Assembly (NCBI GenBank): GCA_965261105.1
Contig: CBDHCM010000006.1
Span: 2,108,001 to 2,172,000 of the forward strand
Origin: Aldehydirespirator sp965261105
GTDB taxonomy: Bacteria; Actinomycetota; Acidimicrobiia; Acidimicrobiales; Aldehydirespiratoraceae
DNA: 64,000 nt
Direction: 5' to 3'
Below, piece after piece: positions 1 to 10,251 of this stretch. How positions within the stretch are numbered: the first letter of the stretch is position 1; each line of letters begins with the position of its first letter. The position numbers and the translations under genes were made by a program. Under the pieces are notes generated by a model. It did not search any database. It was not told the origin of the DNA and saw nothing but the letters and a program-made list of their open reading frames with translations.

Positions 1-1716
1 AAGTACTTCTTAATCTCGCTGACGAGCAGCCCGTAGTCCATGGGCAGGTTGCCGGGCATGATCAGCAGTGACCGGTCGTCGCGCTGCCACAGTTGGGAGA
101 TCGCCAGCGCCATGAGCCGCAGCACGCCTCGGGTGCGCTGGAACTTGTCGAGGGCGGACCAGTCGTCAAAGAGCCGATCGAACAGCTCGGGATGGATCGG
201 GTAGCAAAGCTCCATGCGGCGGCGGTACTCGCCCTCCCCCACCCCCGCCGGGAACTTGTCGCCCTGATTGCGGTACATGTCGCAGAACGCCCGGATGACC
301 CCGTCGCGCACCCTGGCCTTCTCTGCGGGGATCGGGTCGAACAGCCGCCGCCGCACGATCTCGAAGGACTCGTCCGGCGAGGCCGGCTGCCACTGGGCCG
401 CCTTGCGGGCCACCACGTTCTTGAGCTTCTCCAGCGCGGTTCGCCCCTTGGGGCCGCCCACCTCCACATCCGAGGCAGGGATCGAGATCAGCACCACCAC
501 ATCGGGCACCGCGGCGGCCGCTTCGGTGAGAGCCTGTGCGAAGGTGAACTGAGTATCGAAGTCTCCCCCGGCAAGCCGTTCGCCTCCCGGCCCGTCGTCG
601 TCGCTGCCATCGCGCAGCTGGCGGGCGTAGGCAACCCACTCGTCGATGAGCACCACCGCAGGGCCGAAGCGCTCGAACAGCGTGGTTAAGGCAGCGCCGG
701 GGCTGGTGCCGGCCAGGTCGTCGGCCCGCACGATGTCGTAGCCGGCCTTGCCGCCAAGTTGGTAGGCCAACCGGCCCCACAGAGTGTGCAGCCGGATGCC
801 CCCACCGATCGACTGCGGCGCCGACGGCGAGATCATCTGGCCCACCAACACGGCCCGGTTGACCCTGGCCGGCAGCGTCAAACTCTCATCAGCCAGGATC
901 TCGGCCAAGCCGGGCAGCTTGGCCGCCTCAGCGCCGGAGGCCAGGTGGTACAGCGCGATCAGTGAGTGGGTCTTTCCCCCGCCGAAGTTGGTCTGCAACT
1001 CGATCACGGGATCGCCGCCCGCACCCGAGAGGCGCCGGGCCGCGCCGGCCAGCAGGTCGTGCAGGCCCTGGGTGATGTAGGTGCGGGAGTAGAACGAGTA
1101 CGGGTCCTGGTACTCGGGCTCGGCGCCGCCAGCAGCGACCAGCGCCAGATCGGCCGCGTACTCGGCCTGCTCGAATCGTCCGGCGGCCACGTCGGCGTGG
1201 GGCGTGATGATGTCCCGCCAGGGCGTGAGCCCGGCGTGGGGGGGTGCCCTCGGTGGGCTTTGCCGCGGTGCGGCGACGCTCACTGCGCGACTCCTCGTCG
1301 AACATCTGGCGCATCCGGTCCCGGCGCAAGCCTCGGATTTCGTCGCGCTGGTCGCTGTTGCCGAAGGCTTCTAGCACCCGCTCCATCGAGTCGAGGGCCC
1401 GAGCGGTGTCGTCGCTGGTCAACGACTGCTGGTGGGCCCAGCGGTTGCGCACATCGGACACCTCGAACACCAGCGACCGCACCGAAGGGCCGAGCGCATG
1501 TCCGAACGCCTCGTTCCAGGTTGCCTTGATGCCCTTGAACAAGAAGGCCGAGTCGCCGGTGGAGGGCGGATGGTCGGGACTGTGGAGCCTCGAGTTGACC
1601 TGCTGGAGCCAGCCGTCGCCGTAGAACCCCCGCCAAGTCGCCTCACACGCCGGGCCGAGCCCGTCACGCAGCAGGTTCAGTGCCTTGGCGACCCGCTCGG
1701 TGTTGGCCATCACCAT
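1..1716 (-). CDS. DUF499 ATPase with N-terminal Swt1-type HEPN domain (partial, frameshifted)
   Basis: The N-terminus (residues 1-150) resembles the Swt1-type HEPN domain that often heads DUF499 proteins, including the motif VRNRWAHQ. A frameshift lies in a run of seven G at 1238-1244. Dropping one base moves translation into the frame that stays open to the window edge. That frame holds a Walker A motif, NFGGGKTHS, near residue 240 and a later segment, VVLIDEWVAYARQL, typical of DUF499 ATPases. The C-terminus lies outside the window. DUF499 proteins are often found with DUF1156 methylases in defence loci, and one lies just upstream at 2577-5333. The start is ATG at 1716 or 1710. The shift could be a real inactivation or a homopolymer sequencing error. 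Family assignment is by motif reading only. Confidence 0.72.
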
Positions 1717-1914
1717 CGGAGTGGGCTCCGGTGACTGGTGGCGCAAGCAGGGACGGCTTCAGACATGCCCCATCAATGCCACGAGACAACGACAATCACG
1801 ATGCGCAGCTACAAGCGCTACCGATTCTCAGGCCTCTCCGCTACCAATTCTCATCTGCTACGGAGCCGCTTGTATCCTCGCCCGACTTCTAGGCGGCGCA
1901 GTAGCATCTGAGCC

Positions 1915-2214
1915 GTGCTGTCGCCGCGTGTGATCGAACTCGAAGTATGCGAGCCCTACCAGATCTGGGTCAGGTTCGATGACGGCGTCGCGGGCGTCGT
2001 CGACTTGTCCGACAGCGCCGCTTTGGGTGGGATTTTCGCCCAGTGGTCCGACGAGGGCTTCTGGCGCTCGGCTCGCATCGTCGCGGACTCCGGAGCGGTG
2101 TCCTGGGGAGACGGCTCTGATGTCGATGTGTGCCCGCTCAGTCTCTACCTTGATGTGACTGGCCAGACCTTCGAGAACCTGGGAGCCGAGGCCGCCACGA
2201 CAGGCGTAGCCTGA
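1915..2214 (+). CDS. DUF2442 domain protein, first gene of a DUF2442/DUF4160 pair
   Basis: This 99-residue protein starts at GTG 1915. It shows the DUF2442 pattern: an N-terminal strand-turn-strand (YQIWVRFDDGVAGVVDLS), then a short helix and a WGDGSDVDVCP motif. DUF2442 genes are commonly coupled to DUF4160 genes, as here with 10 bp between them. The pair has been suggested to act as a toxin-antitoxin-like unit, but no biochemical role can be read from the sequence. It runs opposite to the flanking DUF499 and DUF1156 genes, so it looks like a passenger inserted between them. Confidence 0.75.
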   Translation: MLSPRVIELEVCEPYQIWVRFDDGVAGVVDLSDSAALGGIFAQWSDEGFWRSARIVADSGAVSWGDGSDVDVCPLSLYLDVTGQTFENLGAEAATTGVA

Positions 2215-2224
2215 TCCAGGGTCA

Positions 2225-2485
2225 GTGCCGGAACTGAGTCGCTTCTTCGGCATCGTGATCACGATGTACGCCCGTGATCACCAGCCTGCTCATGTCCATG
2301 CCCGCTACGGCGAGGACGAGGTCCTCATTGAGATCGACACGTCGCGGGTGCTGCGGGGCGTCCTTCCGAGACGCGCCCTAGCCATGGTCGAGGAATGGTG
2401 CGAGTTGCGCCGGCCAGAACTGCGCACCGCATGGGACTCGCTCCGCGGCGGCACGAGTCCCGACAAGATCGCCCCGCTCGAATAA
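2225..2485 (+). CDS. DUF4160 domain protein, second gene of a DUF2442/DUF4160 pair
   Basis: This 86-residue protein starts at GTG 2225. It carries the DUF4160 signature: FFGIVITMYARDHQPAHVH, then a Y-G-E-D/E segment, and a C-terminal helix (RRALAMVEEWCELRR). The H-x-P-x-H-x-H cluster is the most conserved part of the family. It follows the DUF2442 gene by 10 bp and is probably co-transcribed with it. The family is small and uncharacterised. A toxin-antitoxin role is a genome-context proposal, not shown here. Confidence 0.78.
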   Translation: MPELSRFFGIVITMYARDHQPAHVHARYGEDEVLIEIDTSRVLRGVLPRRALAMVEEWCELRRPELRTAWDSLRGGTSPDKIAPLE

Positions 2486-2576
2486 CCGGTCGTCTTGGCG
2501 TGTTCGGCGCGCTGCAGGGTCTTGTGCGGTCAGCTCGCTTGGGCGTGCAGAGACGATGACGAGGGACAGTTGGTCG

Positions 2577-5333
2577 TTACAGCAGGGTCTGCTGGGCGGG
2601 GCCGGCGGCTGTGGCCGCGACGGTGGCAGCGCTGGTGCGCAGGTTGGGCCAGGCGGTGATGAGGCCGTTGTAGGCACCGGCCTCTGAGGCCCAGCCGCGT
2701 TCGTTGGCCTTCTGGTACAGCAGGTAAGCGAGCTGGCGGGCCCGGTCGCTGTAGCCGCCGAGGATGTGCAGCAACTCGGCGGTCTCGGACTCTGAGCGCT
2801 CCAGCGCGGCGGCCAGGTACTGGGTGGCCTCCCACACCGTGCGTCGGGTGTCTTCTATGGGCGACCAGTGGGGTGCGAGCTCGTGGCGCTCGTAGAGGCG
2901 GAACTTGCCGGCGCGGGCCTCGCCGATGCCGGAGGCCTCGATGCCGGCCAGGGAGGTGTTCTTGGCTCGGGCCACGCTGTCGGCGTCGCCGGCGGGGCCG
3001 GGGCTGTAGCCGTGCTGGGAGAACCAGGTGAGCGCGAAGCGGGTGTCGGCGTCGAGCTCGGCCTCCTCGCCGTCGAGCACCTCGCCGAGCACGTCGTTGA
3101 TGATGGCCAGCGCGGCCGACACCGGCATCGACGACCCGTCGGCCTCCACCACCCGGGCATACCGGGAGAACACCTTGATTCCGGGCCCGATAGTGGACTG
3201 CGCCATATCCACCGGAGCGATGTTGCCCGACTGCAGGAGCCGCACAGCTTCAGGAAGCTCCTGCCGCAACGCCGCCATGAACTCCCCACGCGTGGCGAGG
3301 ACGGCGGATGCGGGGCGTGGCCGGCAGCTAAGGACAATTGAGGATGCGAGCGCGTTGGAGCCGAGGCCGCGCGGGCGATTTGCCAGTTCGGTTCGCATAG
3401 GCCACGTCGCGCTGACCTGCAAACCCGCGTCGAGGACGGCCTGAAGGAAGGTGTCCCACCCCGTGGATCGCACCTCACCGTCCCTGGTCTCCGATGCCTT
3501 GTACGCGTAATAGACCGTGGTCGGGATTTCAGGATTGGCACTCGTCGCGAGTGCCTTCATGAACTCGGTCATTCCGGACTCGAAGTGTTCCTTTGCGCCT
3601 GCTGGTCCTCCGTGACGGCCAGGGTCAGCGATCATCTCCTCTGCCTTCGGTGTCAACAGTGTGGAGAACTCATCCGGCCATACATGCGAGAGGTTCTTAC
3701 GCATCCAGACATAAAAGAACTCGGAGATGTCGGCGTACCCGACGTTGTCGTAGTACGGAGGATCCGTCGATATCGCAGCATTTGCTGACTCTCGCACGCG
3801 CGCACGTGCATCCCGCTGCGCGACTCGACCAACGCCGGTCGCAGGCAGTCGCTCCAAGGCTCGTATAACGCTTCCTAGGGAGGTTCGGAAGTCGCCACCA
3901 GCGTCGTTGAACACGTTGTTCTCTGCGAAGTCCCAAATCATCGGAATGGCTTGACGAGTGAACAGATTGCGAACCTGCGTTCTCGATGATTCCCACCTAC
4001 AGAAGGTGTTACACATGTCGGCAAGCCTGCTGATTCCCAAGGCAAGGTATGTGATGACCGCGTCTGTATACGCTTTGGCCCCACGCCCGCCGACACTCAA
4101 CCTCAACCCGTCCGCTGGCAGATCCGCCTTCTCAGCGTCAGATCCCACCCTCTCTGCCGTTTCGACCAGTAGGTCTGACAAGGTCGTCAGCGCGACGAGC
4201 TGTCTCGGCGTGAACAGCTTCCACCACTCGTCGAAGCCGTACGCCTGTACCCGGAATCCCAGTCCTTGGTCCGGGAGTGCAACCTCCGGCTTCCAATGAG
4301 GACGAGCCGATGATGCAACTGCCGCATCGGATGCGCTGGGTGCGTAGAACTCGCGGCCGCCCTTTCCCTCCGCGACGACGGCAATGAGTTCCTGCCCCAT
4401 GCGTCCAGCGCGACCCTCAGTCTTGATGTATGACGTCGGAATTGCCGCACCCGTCGCCAGACAGGTCCCGTTGCCGCCGCTGCAGGTGCGCGCGTGGGAC
4501 GGTTCGCCGCCCTCTCGGATCGCGTAGCTAATCGTCATGGCCTCGCGGTCAACGATCGGCTCGATCCAGACCTTGGGCTTGCCCGGCCTCTTGGCCAGCG
4601 TCCACGACGCCACAAGCGGCACGTGTCCTGACCAACTCGGGTCGGGCGATTCCACAGTGCGAGCCCAGATCCAGGCGATGGGCGTGAGCCTCTCGCCGTT
4701 GGGGCCGGTGGCGTCGGGGTACAAGTGCCCGATGCGGCGCTGGGCCTCATCGCGCATCCAGCGTCCATAGGCTTGGACATCGGCGGCCAGCCCCTGGGCC
4801 CGCTCCCAGGTCGTGAGCGTCTTGTCGACATCGGGATGCACCGGCGGCATCCCGGCGAAGCGGGGCGGGATCTCGATCATCGCCTTATTGATGAGCACCG
4901 CCACGGGGTTCAGGTCCCCGGCGAGCGCGGTGAGCCCGAGCCGCTGCGCCTCCAGCGGTATGGCCCCGCCCCCGGCGAAGGGATCCAGGATCGGCGGAGG
5001 CCCGTCGGGGAAGCACCGGTCGATCTCGGCCCGGGCCTCGGCCAGCACGTCGGGGTTGTTCGAGTTCTCCCACTTGACGAGCCGTTCCAGGATCCTGAAC
5101 AGCCGCTCCCGCTCTGCATCCTGCTCAGCAGGCGACAGCGACGGGTCGCCTGACGGATCGTCCACCAACGACGCCCAGATCACCGCCCGAGCCGCCGCCA
5201 GCGGCCGCCGAGCCCACCAAAGATGCAGCGTCGACGGATGCCCATGCCGAATCGACTTCTCCCGCGCCGACTCAGCATTGATCACCGCCAAAGGCAAAGC
5301 CACCTCAATCAACTTCGGCCTGCTCGCGGACAT
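2577..5333 (-). CDS. DUF1156 adenine-specific DNA methylase (COG1743-like)
   Basis: This protein of about 918 residues is a predicted DNA N6-adenine methyltransferase. The N-terminal DUF1156 block (INAESAREKSIRHGHPSTLH, then WWARRPLAAARA) is clear. SAM-binding motif I, DPFAGGGAIPLEA, is near residue 114 and catalytic motif IV, DPPYYDNVGY, near residue 523. An open extension to 5489 exists, but I chose ATG 5333 because the family begins at the segment SASRPKLIEVALP. COG1743-type methylases occur as the modification enzyme of BREX type 3 and related multi-gene systems with a DUF499-type ATPase and a SNF2 helicase. Both partner types are in this window, but no PglZ is visible. The reading frame is intact. 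Confidence 0.88.
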   Translation of the reverse strand: MSASRPKLIEVALPLAVINAESAREKSIRHGHPSTLHLWWARRPLAAARAVIWASLVDDPSGDPSLSPAEQDAERERLFRILERLVKWENSNNPDVLAEARAEIDRCFPDGPPPILDPFAGGGAIPLEAQRLGLTALAGDLNPVAVLINKAMIEIPPRFAGMPPVHPDVDKTLTTWERAQGLAADVQAYGRWMRDEAQRRIGHLYPDATGPNGERLTPIAWIWARTVESPDPSWSGHVPLVASWTLAKRPGKPKVWIEPIVDREAMTISYAIREGGEPSHARTCSGGNGTCLATGAAIPTSYIKTEGRAGRMGQELIAVVAEGKGGREFYAPSASDAAVASSARPHWKPEVALPDQGLGFRVQAYGFDEWWKLFTPRQLVALTTLSDLLVETAERVGSDAEKADLPADGLRLSVGGRGAKAYTDAVITYLALGISRLADMCNTFCRWESSRTQVRNLFTRQAIPMIWDFAENNVFNDAGGDFRTSLGSVIRALERLPATGVGRVAQRDARARVRESANAAISTDPPYYDNVGYADISEFFYVWMRKNLSHVWPDEFSTLLTPKAEEMIADPGRHGGPAGAKEHFESGMTEFMKALATSANPEIPTTVYYAYKASETRDGEVRSTGWDTFLQAVLDAGLQVSATWPMRTELANRPRGLGSNALASSIVLSCRPRPASAVLATRGEFMAALRQELPEAVRLLQSGNIAPVDMAQSTIGPGIKVFSRYARVVEADGSSMPVSAALAIINDVLGEVLDGEEAELDADTRFALTWFSQHGYSPGPAGDADSVARAKNTSLAGIEASGIGEARAGKFRLYERHELAPHWSPIEDTRRTVWEATQYLAAALERSESETAELLHILGGYSDRARQLAYLLYQKANERGWASEAGAYNGLITAWPNLRTSAATVAATAAGPAQQTLL

Positions 5334-5570
5334 CGTCCGCCACGGTATCCGCGACAGTAGGCAGAGCATTGACCGATAGTGACATGGGTTACAATGGACG
5401 CGCTTCCGGCAACCACGCGGTCGCAATCGTGCCCGCTTCGGATAATCGTGCTGGGAAGGACCGAGTTCAGCTTGACCTGATAGCTGCATTACGGGCGCTA
5501 GCTGCTAGTCTTGACTTTGAACCGCCGCCTTGGAAGAGGGGGTGAAGCAAATTCCTGGAAAGGGTTTGAA

Positions 5571-5906
5571 ATGACAGAAGCACCGATTCGGTTCGACGAT
5601 CAAGCCGTCATGCTCTGCCCACTGTGTGGCGGGTCGTATACTCATGTCGACGATGTTCACGTCGGCGGTAGGCCCGTAGAGGACGGCCCGTGGGAGAACG
5701 TCCAAGTCAACTCTGGAGGCCGTGTCGACCAGGACGTTCATGATGGCGAGATGGCAGCGCCGCCTGACTTCTCGCCGCGACGCCATTATTTCACACTTCT
5801 AGGCAACTGTGAAGAGTGTGGACGTCGATTCGCTGTGCATTTTTGTCAGCACAAGGGCTCTACACTCGTATCCGTTTCTACACCAGCTTGGATTCGCGTA
5901 TCATGA
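5571..5906 (+). CDS. Small zinc-ribbon protein of unknown function
   Basis: This 111-residue protein starts at ATG 5571, preceded by an AAAGGG ribosome-binding site; the open frame extends further upstream without a better site. It contains two Cys pairs (CPLCGG near residue 16 and CEECGR near residue 85), so it probably forms a zinc ribbon. It is divergent from the DUF1156 methylase and convergent with the split helicase. I do not recognise the family. Similar small Zn-ribbon proteins occur as accessory genes in defence loci, but a role here is inference. Confidence 0.6.
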   Translation: MTEAPIRFDDQAVMLCPLCGGSYTHVDDVHVGGRPVEDGPWENVQVNSGGRVDQDVHDGEMAAPPDFSPRRHYFTLLGNCEECGRRFAVHFCQHKGSTLVSVSTPAWIRVS

Positions 5907-6040
5907 ACATGTTGACAATCTCGCTGTACGATGCGTGCGAAATTGAGCCACGGTTGTTCTCGTGTGAGTAATAACCACTTACTGTATTGATCCAGAGATT
6001 CAGATTAACGCGCCACTACCAACCCATATGTCTCCAAGAC

Positions 6041-8858
6041 TCAGCGTTGCGTGGTAGAAGAACCGATGATTGTCAGTGTCGAGTAAGGTCCGCCAACCCA
6101 CGCTGCGCAGGCGCCGATCGTTTCCGCGAGTCGCGCATGGCGGGCAGGATCTTCACCATACTCAGCGAGTAGTCGAGTGCCGTCGAGGCCGGGCTGGACT
6201 CCTACGTAGCGTGCCGTGACAATTGGCGGTCTGTCGCACCAGTTGCGGCATGCGTCGATGAGGTCATCACGGGATTTTCCCTTTGGAGCGTGCACTACTC
6301 TCGTAGAGGGGCGCTTGAGTATGCGCGAGGCGAGCCTGTTCCAGAAGGAGCGGTCAGCGAGTCCGATCCAGTATTTTGACCGGACGATCTGCGCCACAAG
6401 TTCGTCGAGATCTCTCGTTCGAACGCCAGGGAAGTGCTCTGAACTCGCCTTACTGTGGAACAAGCGGAGGTACATGTGCTCGGTGTCGAACAGCTCGATA
6501 AGAATGTGATCAGCTATCTCACCCGAGCCGTCATCACCAATGAGCCAGGCTTCACGATGCGTGCTCCGCAGCTCTGATTCGACCTTCTCGTGAATCGAGT
6601 CAGTCCGCCCTTTGCGGGGCGTCTCATGTCGAATGTTCGTTTCGCGCCAGTCCCAGGTCGTGTCGAGAATCTCGTCTAGTGGTGGTCGAGCTGTCCGATC
6701 GGACGCGGGCACGAGCCTCTGGCCTCGCGTGCTGGTCCCATCTCTAAAGAAGATTGTAGGCGGATGTTGAAGGAGGAGTTCCTCAAGGTCGGCCTCTCCA
6801 TTTGAGGTGCTTGCTACGGCGGTGCTACTGACTTGGGCGAACGTCCCATTTGTTCGTAGTCTTGCGCTCCAGCCGAGTGCCGGGATCTCGAGCGGAAGTA
6901 GCTCCTCGACTGGTGGATGGGCCCTGAAGTCTAGATCGACAGGAGCTATCCCTCCGATATCGCCGACGTCCGTGAGGAAGTGGCTGTCAAGAGCGACGGC
7001 GATTGGGTCCGCGCTCATTGGCCATGAGCGAAGGGCCTGTTCAAAGCGCGCAGAGAGTCGGCGAATGTCGCCTGGTTGGCCTGCACCCATCTGTTTCAGG
7101 AGGTCGCTGACGAAATCAATATAGCGGTCAATCGGGAAGCGCTTGATCACCCACAGGCGGCTATTGGTGATTGAGACACCGCCGTTGTAGTCCTTGCCCT
7201 CTATGTGGCACTGGGCGCCCACGTGGCCCACGACATCATCGCGCAGGTCGTCGTATACGAGTCCGTCCTCCACGGCCTTCCCTGTGTTCGTGGTATAGCT
7301 GCGAGCCTGTCCGAGTCCGGCAGAGTTCCGGGTTCCGAGGTGTTGAATGTTGCTGATCTGAGCGACGGTAAGGAATCGCCGCATGAAGTCTGGGCTGACC
7401 AGTCGGTAGTGTTCCGGAGCACCCGTGAGCAACTTCATGATCTCGGTCTCGCACTTCCTAGTGGAACTCGACACTGCAACCACAGGTGGTCCCCGGGACT
7501 CTTTTCGGACGAGCACGACGTGCATTGCGAATCGCTCGGTATCGAGTGCTCGACTTTTCAGCCAGTCTGGTCGTTCGACATGCGACGTCACAAAGAGCAG
7601 GAACTGCTCTTCTTCGTTGAGATGCGACCAGATGATCGCGCCACCGCCAAATCTTCCACCGGTCATCAAGCCGGTCAATTCTACGCCCGTTCGATCAAGT
7701 CCAAACTCGGCTATAGGATCGTCAGGATCGTCTTCGAGCGGAACATCAGCGTGAACCTCGTAGAGGCCAAAGGAGGGGCGGATTACAATGTCTGACAAGG
7801 CAACCTCTTCCAGCGGGAACTCTTCCATCTCTGCAAGTAGTTGTTTCCTACGAGTGACATCTTCGGTTGCAGACTCAGAAAGCTTCGGCACGATCGCAGA
7901 CCAGTCAGAGTCTCGTTGCCAGAGCGACCAGGTGTCTCCCCTTAGAGTTTCGACAGCGGCCACAACCTGAGGAGGCCCAGCATCACCACACACCCGCGAC
8001 AGGCGGCCGAGAAACTGAAGCGTCACAGGCAGCGACTTGTGCTTGTCATGGTACGCACCAACTTTGAGCTGCGGGCAGTCGAAGCCCTCACCGAGGACCC
8101 CTACAAAGACCACACCATCGACGTCGCCTGCTCGAACACCGGCGATCCGTCTCTCCACCGTTCGCGGCGTAAGGCCGGAGTGAACTACGTAGACCGTGAG
8201 TCCAAGCTCTCGATAGAGTTCGCCGAGAGCGTCCGCTTGCTGCTTCGACGCTGCTCTTACCAGAAGCTTGGATGTAGTTCCGAGGTGGTCAGTACCATTC
8301 AGCAACTCGATGGAGCGCGACGCGATCGTCCGATCGCGTGACTCGTCGCTCATGCCGATCGTTTCAACGCCCACGAGTTCGATGGGGACGTACGCTCCGT
8401 CGGCGATCGCTCTGCTTAACGGGTAGTTGAAGACGACTTCACCTGGTAGCTCTTGGGCGTCGCGCCTGTAGGGCGTTGCCGTGAGGAGCACCTGCCGCGC
8501 ATCGAAGGACCGGGCAACGAGATCCCATGTCCGGGCTGGGACGTGGTGTGCCTCGTCGAAGACAATTAGGTCAAATAGGTCACTAGGAGGCGGCACAGCT
8601 TCAACGAGTTCAAACAACGCGTTCGGTAGCGCAACAGCCGCGTCACACGCTTCAAGGCTCGACCAGTCGCTGGGCCTTGAGCTGACGTCGATCACATCCG
8701 GGTTGCCGATGCCGTCCCCCACGAGAGCCACCGCCCGCAACTGCACCTGTGTTGTCAGATTGGCGACAGTATCTTGCCGCAGCACCTTCGATGGCACGAT
8801 GTAGAGCACCCGATTTGCGTGGGGCACCACGAACGGTGCCGCTGCCCCAACAACCGTC
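6041..8858 (-). pseudogene. SF2 DEAD/DEAH-box helicase, C-terminal part (split by ISL3 element)
   Basis: This fragment of about 937 residues carries helicase motifs from Ia onward: IVPSKVLRQ, the Walker B box VFDEAHH, TATPYRRD, EGFDCPQL and the motif VI segment QFLGRLSRV, followed by a long unassigned C-terminal region. It lacks Walker A. The missing 5' end lies 5 kb away at 13869-14043. Deleting the ISL3 element and one copy of the 8-bp repeat CAACCGTC restores a continuous 994-codon frame reading ALPTGVGKTVVGAAAPF. Base composition is visibly more AT-rich than the neighbours, which suggests separate acquisition. The family resembles stand-alone defence-island helicases, but no partner such as HamA is recognisable. 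Without Walker A the fragment should be inactive. Confidence 0.85.
8851..8858. repeat. 8-bp target-site duplication of the ISL3 element, left copy
   Basis: The octamer CAACCGTC at 8851-8858 recurs at 13869-13876, directly outside the two ends of the ISL3 element. Eight base pairs is the normal duplication length of the ISL3 family. Collapsing the two copies rejoins the helicase frame exactly. Confidence 0.88.
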
Positions 8859-8965
8859 TGAGCCTTCGCGTAAACGTGGGGCGCGGGGTGGTTGAGGGTC
8901 CCTGAGTAGGGGTCGAGGCCCTGCTGGAATCGGTGATTGAGAGATCACGATCCAGGAGGGCCCCG

Positions 8966-10077
8966 ATGGCTTGCGATGTTATGGCAGTTCGGCTGCACTT
9001 GCCGCAGATCCGTGTGCTGGAGGTGGTCGAGGACACCCCGGGCGCGCTCAGGGTGAGCGTCGAGTCGACGTTCAGGAGGCTGCGCTGCACGCAGTGCGGG
9101 TTCAAGTGCCGCCGGGTGCATGACCGCCGCGACAAGAAGATCCGCGACCTGGAGGTGTCGGGACGGCGCACCGTGTTGGTGTGGTCGCGGCGCAGGATGG
9201 TGTGCGACAACTGCGACAGCCGCTTCTTGGAGGACCATCCCGCGTTCGAGGGCGCGCTGACGGGGCGTCTGGCGCGTCGGGTGGTCGCTGACGCGAAGGT
9301 GATGACGTTCAACGCGGCGGCGCGCCGCCGCGGTGTGCACTGGCACGCGGTGCGCGCGGTGGTGGACGTCTGGTCGGCTCTGGTCGCTGAGCGGCGCCGC
9401 AGCCGCCGCTGCTCGGTGCTGTTGGTCGATGAGACCTCGATGCGCAAACGGCACCGCTATGTGACCGTGATCGTCAACGGCGACACCGGCCGGACCCTGG
9501 CGATGGTCGAGCACCGCAACGCGGCTGCGCTGTCAGCGTTTTTGATGCAGCAGGGACATCGCTGGTGCAAGCAGGTCAAGGTGGTGGTCAGCGACGGATC
9601 GCGCGCCTACAAGGCGGCCATCGACGCCCACCTCGGCCACGCCCGCCATGTGCTGGACCGGTTCCATGTCATCAGATGGTTCGCGGCCGCTCTCACCCAG
9701 GTGCGCCGCGACGTCCAGCGCCGAGAGCCCAAAGGCGTCAAGCCCGCCTTCGACCCCGAGGTGTTCCGGGCCCGGTTCGCGCTGCTGCGCAGAGGCGACA
9801 CCCTCACCGACACCGACCGCGCCCGCCTCGACAAGCTGTTCGACGCCCACCCCCGCCTCAAAGCCGGCTGGCAGGCCCTGCAGGAGCTCCACGGCCTCTA
9901 CACCGCCGACGACTATGACGGCGCCCTGGAAGCCCTCGGACGGTTCTACAGACCTCTACGAGACCGGCGAGCTGCCCGAGTACCACGACACCGTCGACAC
10001 GTTCATCGCATGGTCAGACGAGATCCTCAACTGGCACCACACAGACCGGGCCTCCAACGGCAGAATCGAGGGCACCA
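8966..10077 (+). pseudogene. ISL3-family transposase, N-terminal part (frameshifted, interrupted)
   Basis: The start is ATG 8966 behind an AGGAGG site; an open extension to 8933 looks unused. The N-terminal zinc-binding segment has CTQCGF and CDNCDS. The first catalytic Asp is in LLVDETSMRKRH and the second in VVVSDGSRAYK. Near 9950 one extra base shifts the frame, and the true continuation (DLYETGELPEYHDTVDTF) is one frame over. The segment ends at RIEGT, where a Tn554-like element is inserted; the remaining codons are at 13734-13819. Correcting the extra base and removing the insert gives a 398-residue transposase. Confidence 0.88.
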
Positions 10078-10190
10078 TTCTTTGGAGCGTGTCAGAGGGT
10101 GTCGTCGATGTCGCTGACGGGCACGTGGCGGGCTGTCGTGGACGCGTTCTCTGGAGCGTGTCGTTGGAGTCCGCGATGTTGCTGGCGGCG
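10078..10190. repeat. Imperfect direct repeat at the left end of the Tn554-like element
   Basis: The block TTCTTTGGAGCGTGTC near 10078, followed by a CGATGTCGCTG segment, recurs about 68 bp later as TTCTCTGGAGCGTGTC with a CGATGTTGCTG segment. Paired repeats at one end of a tyrosine-recombinase element often bind the recombinase, so these are candidate arm sites. This is inference from position. Confidence 0.4.
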
Positions 10191-10251
10191 TGAGCTGGAC
10201 AGCGCTTCCTTCGGCCTGCCCCCGCCGGTCGAGATGCGGTGGAGGTGGCCT

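Noticed and set aside
93..689. Plus-strand open frames opposite the DUF499 gene
   Set aside because: They are antisense shadows; the minus-strand frame shows HEPN and Walker A motifs.
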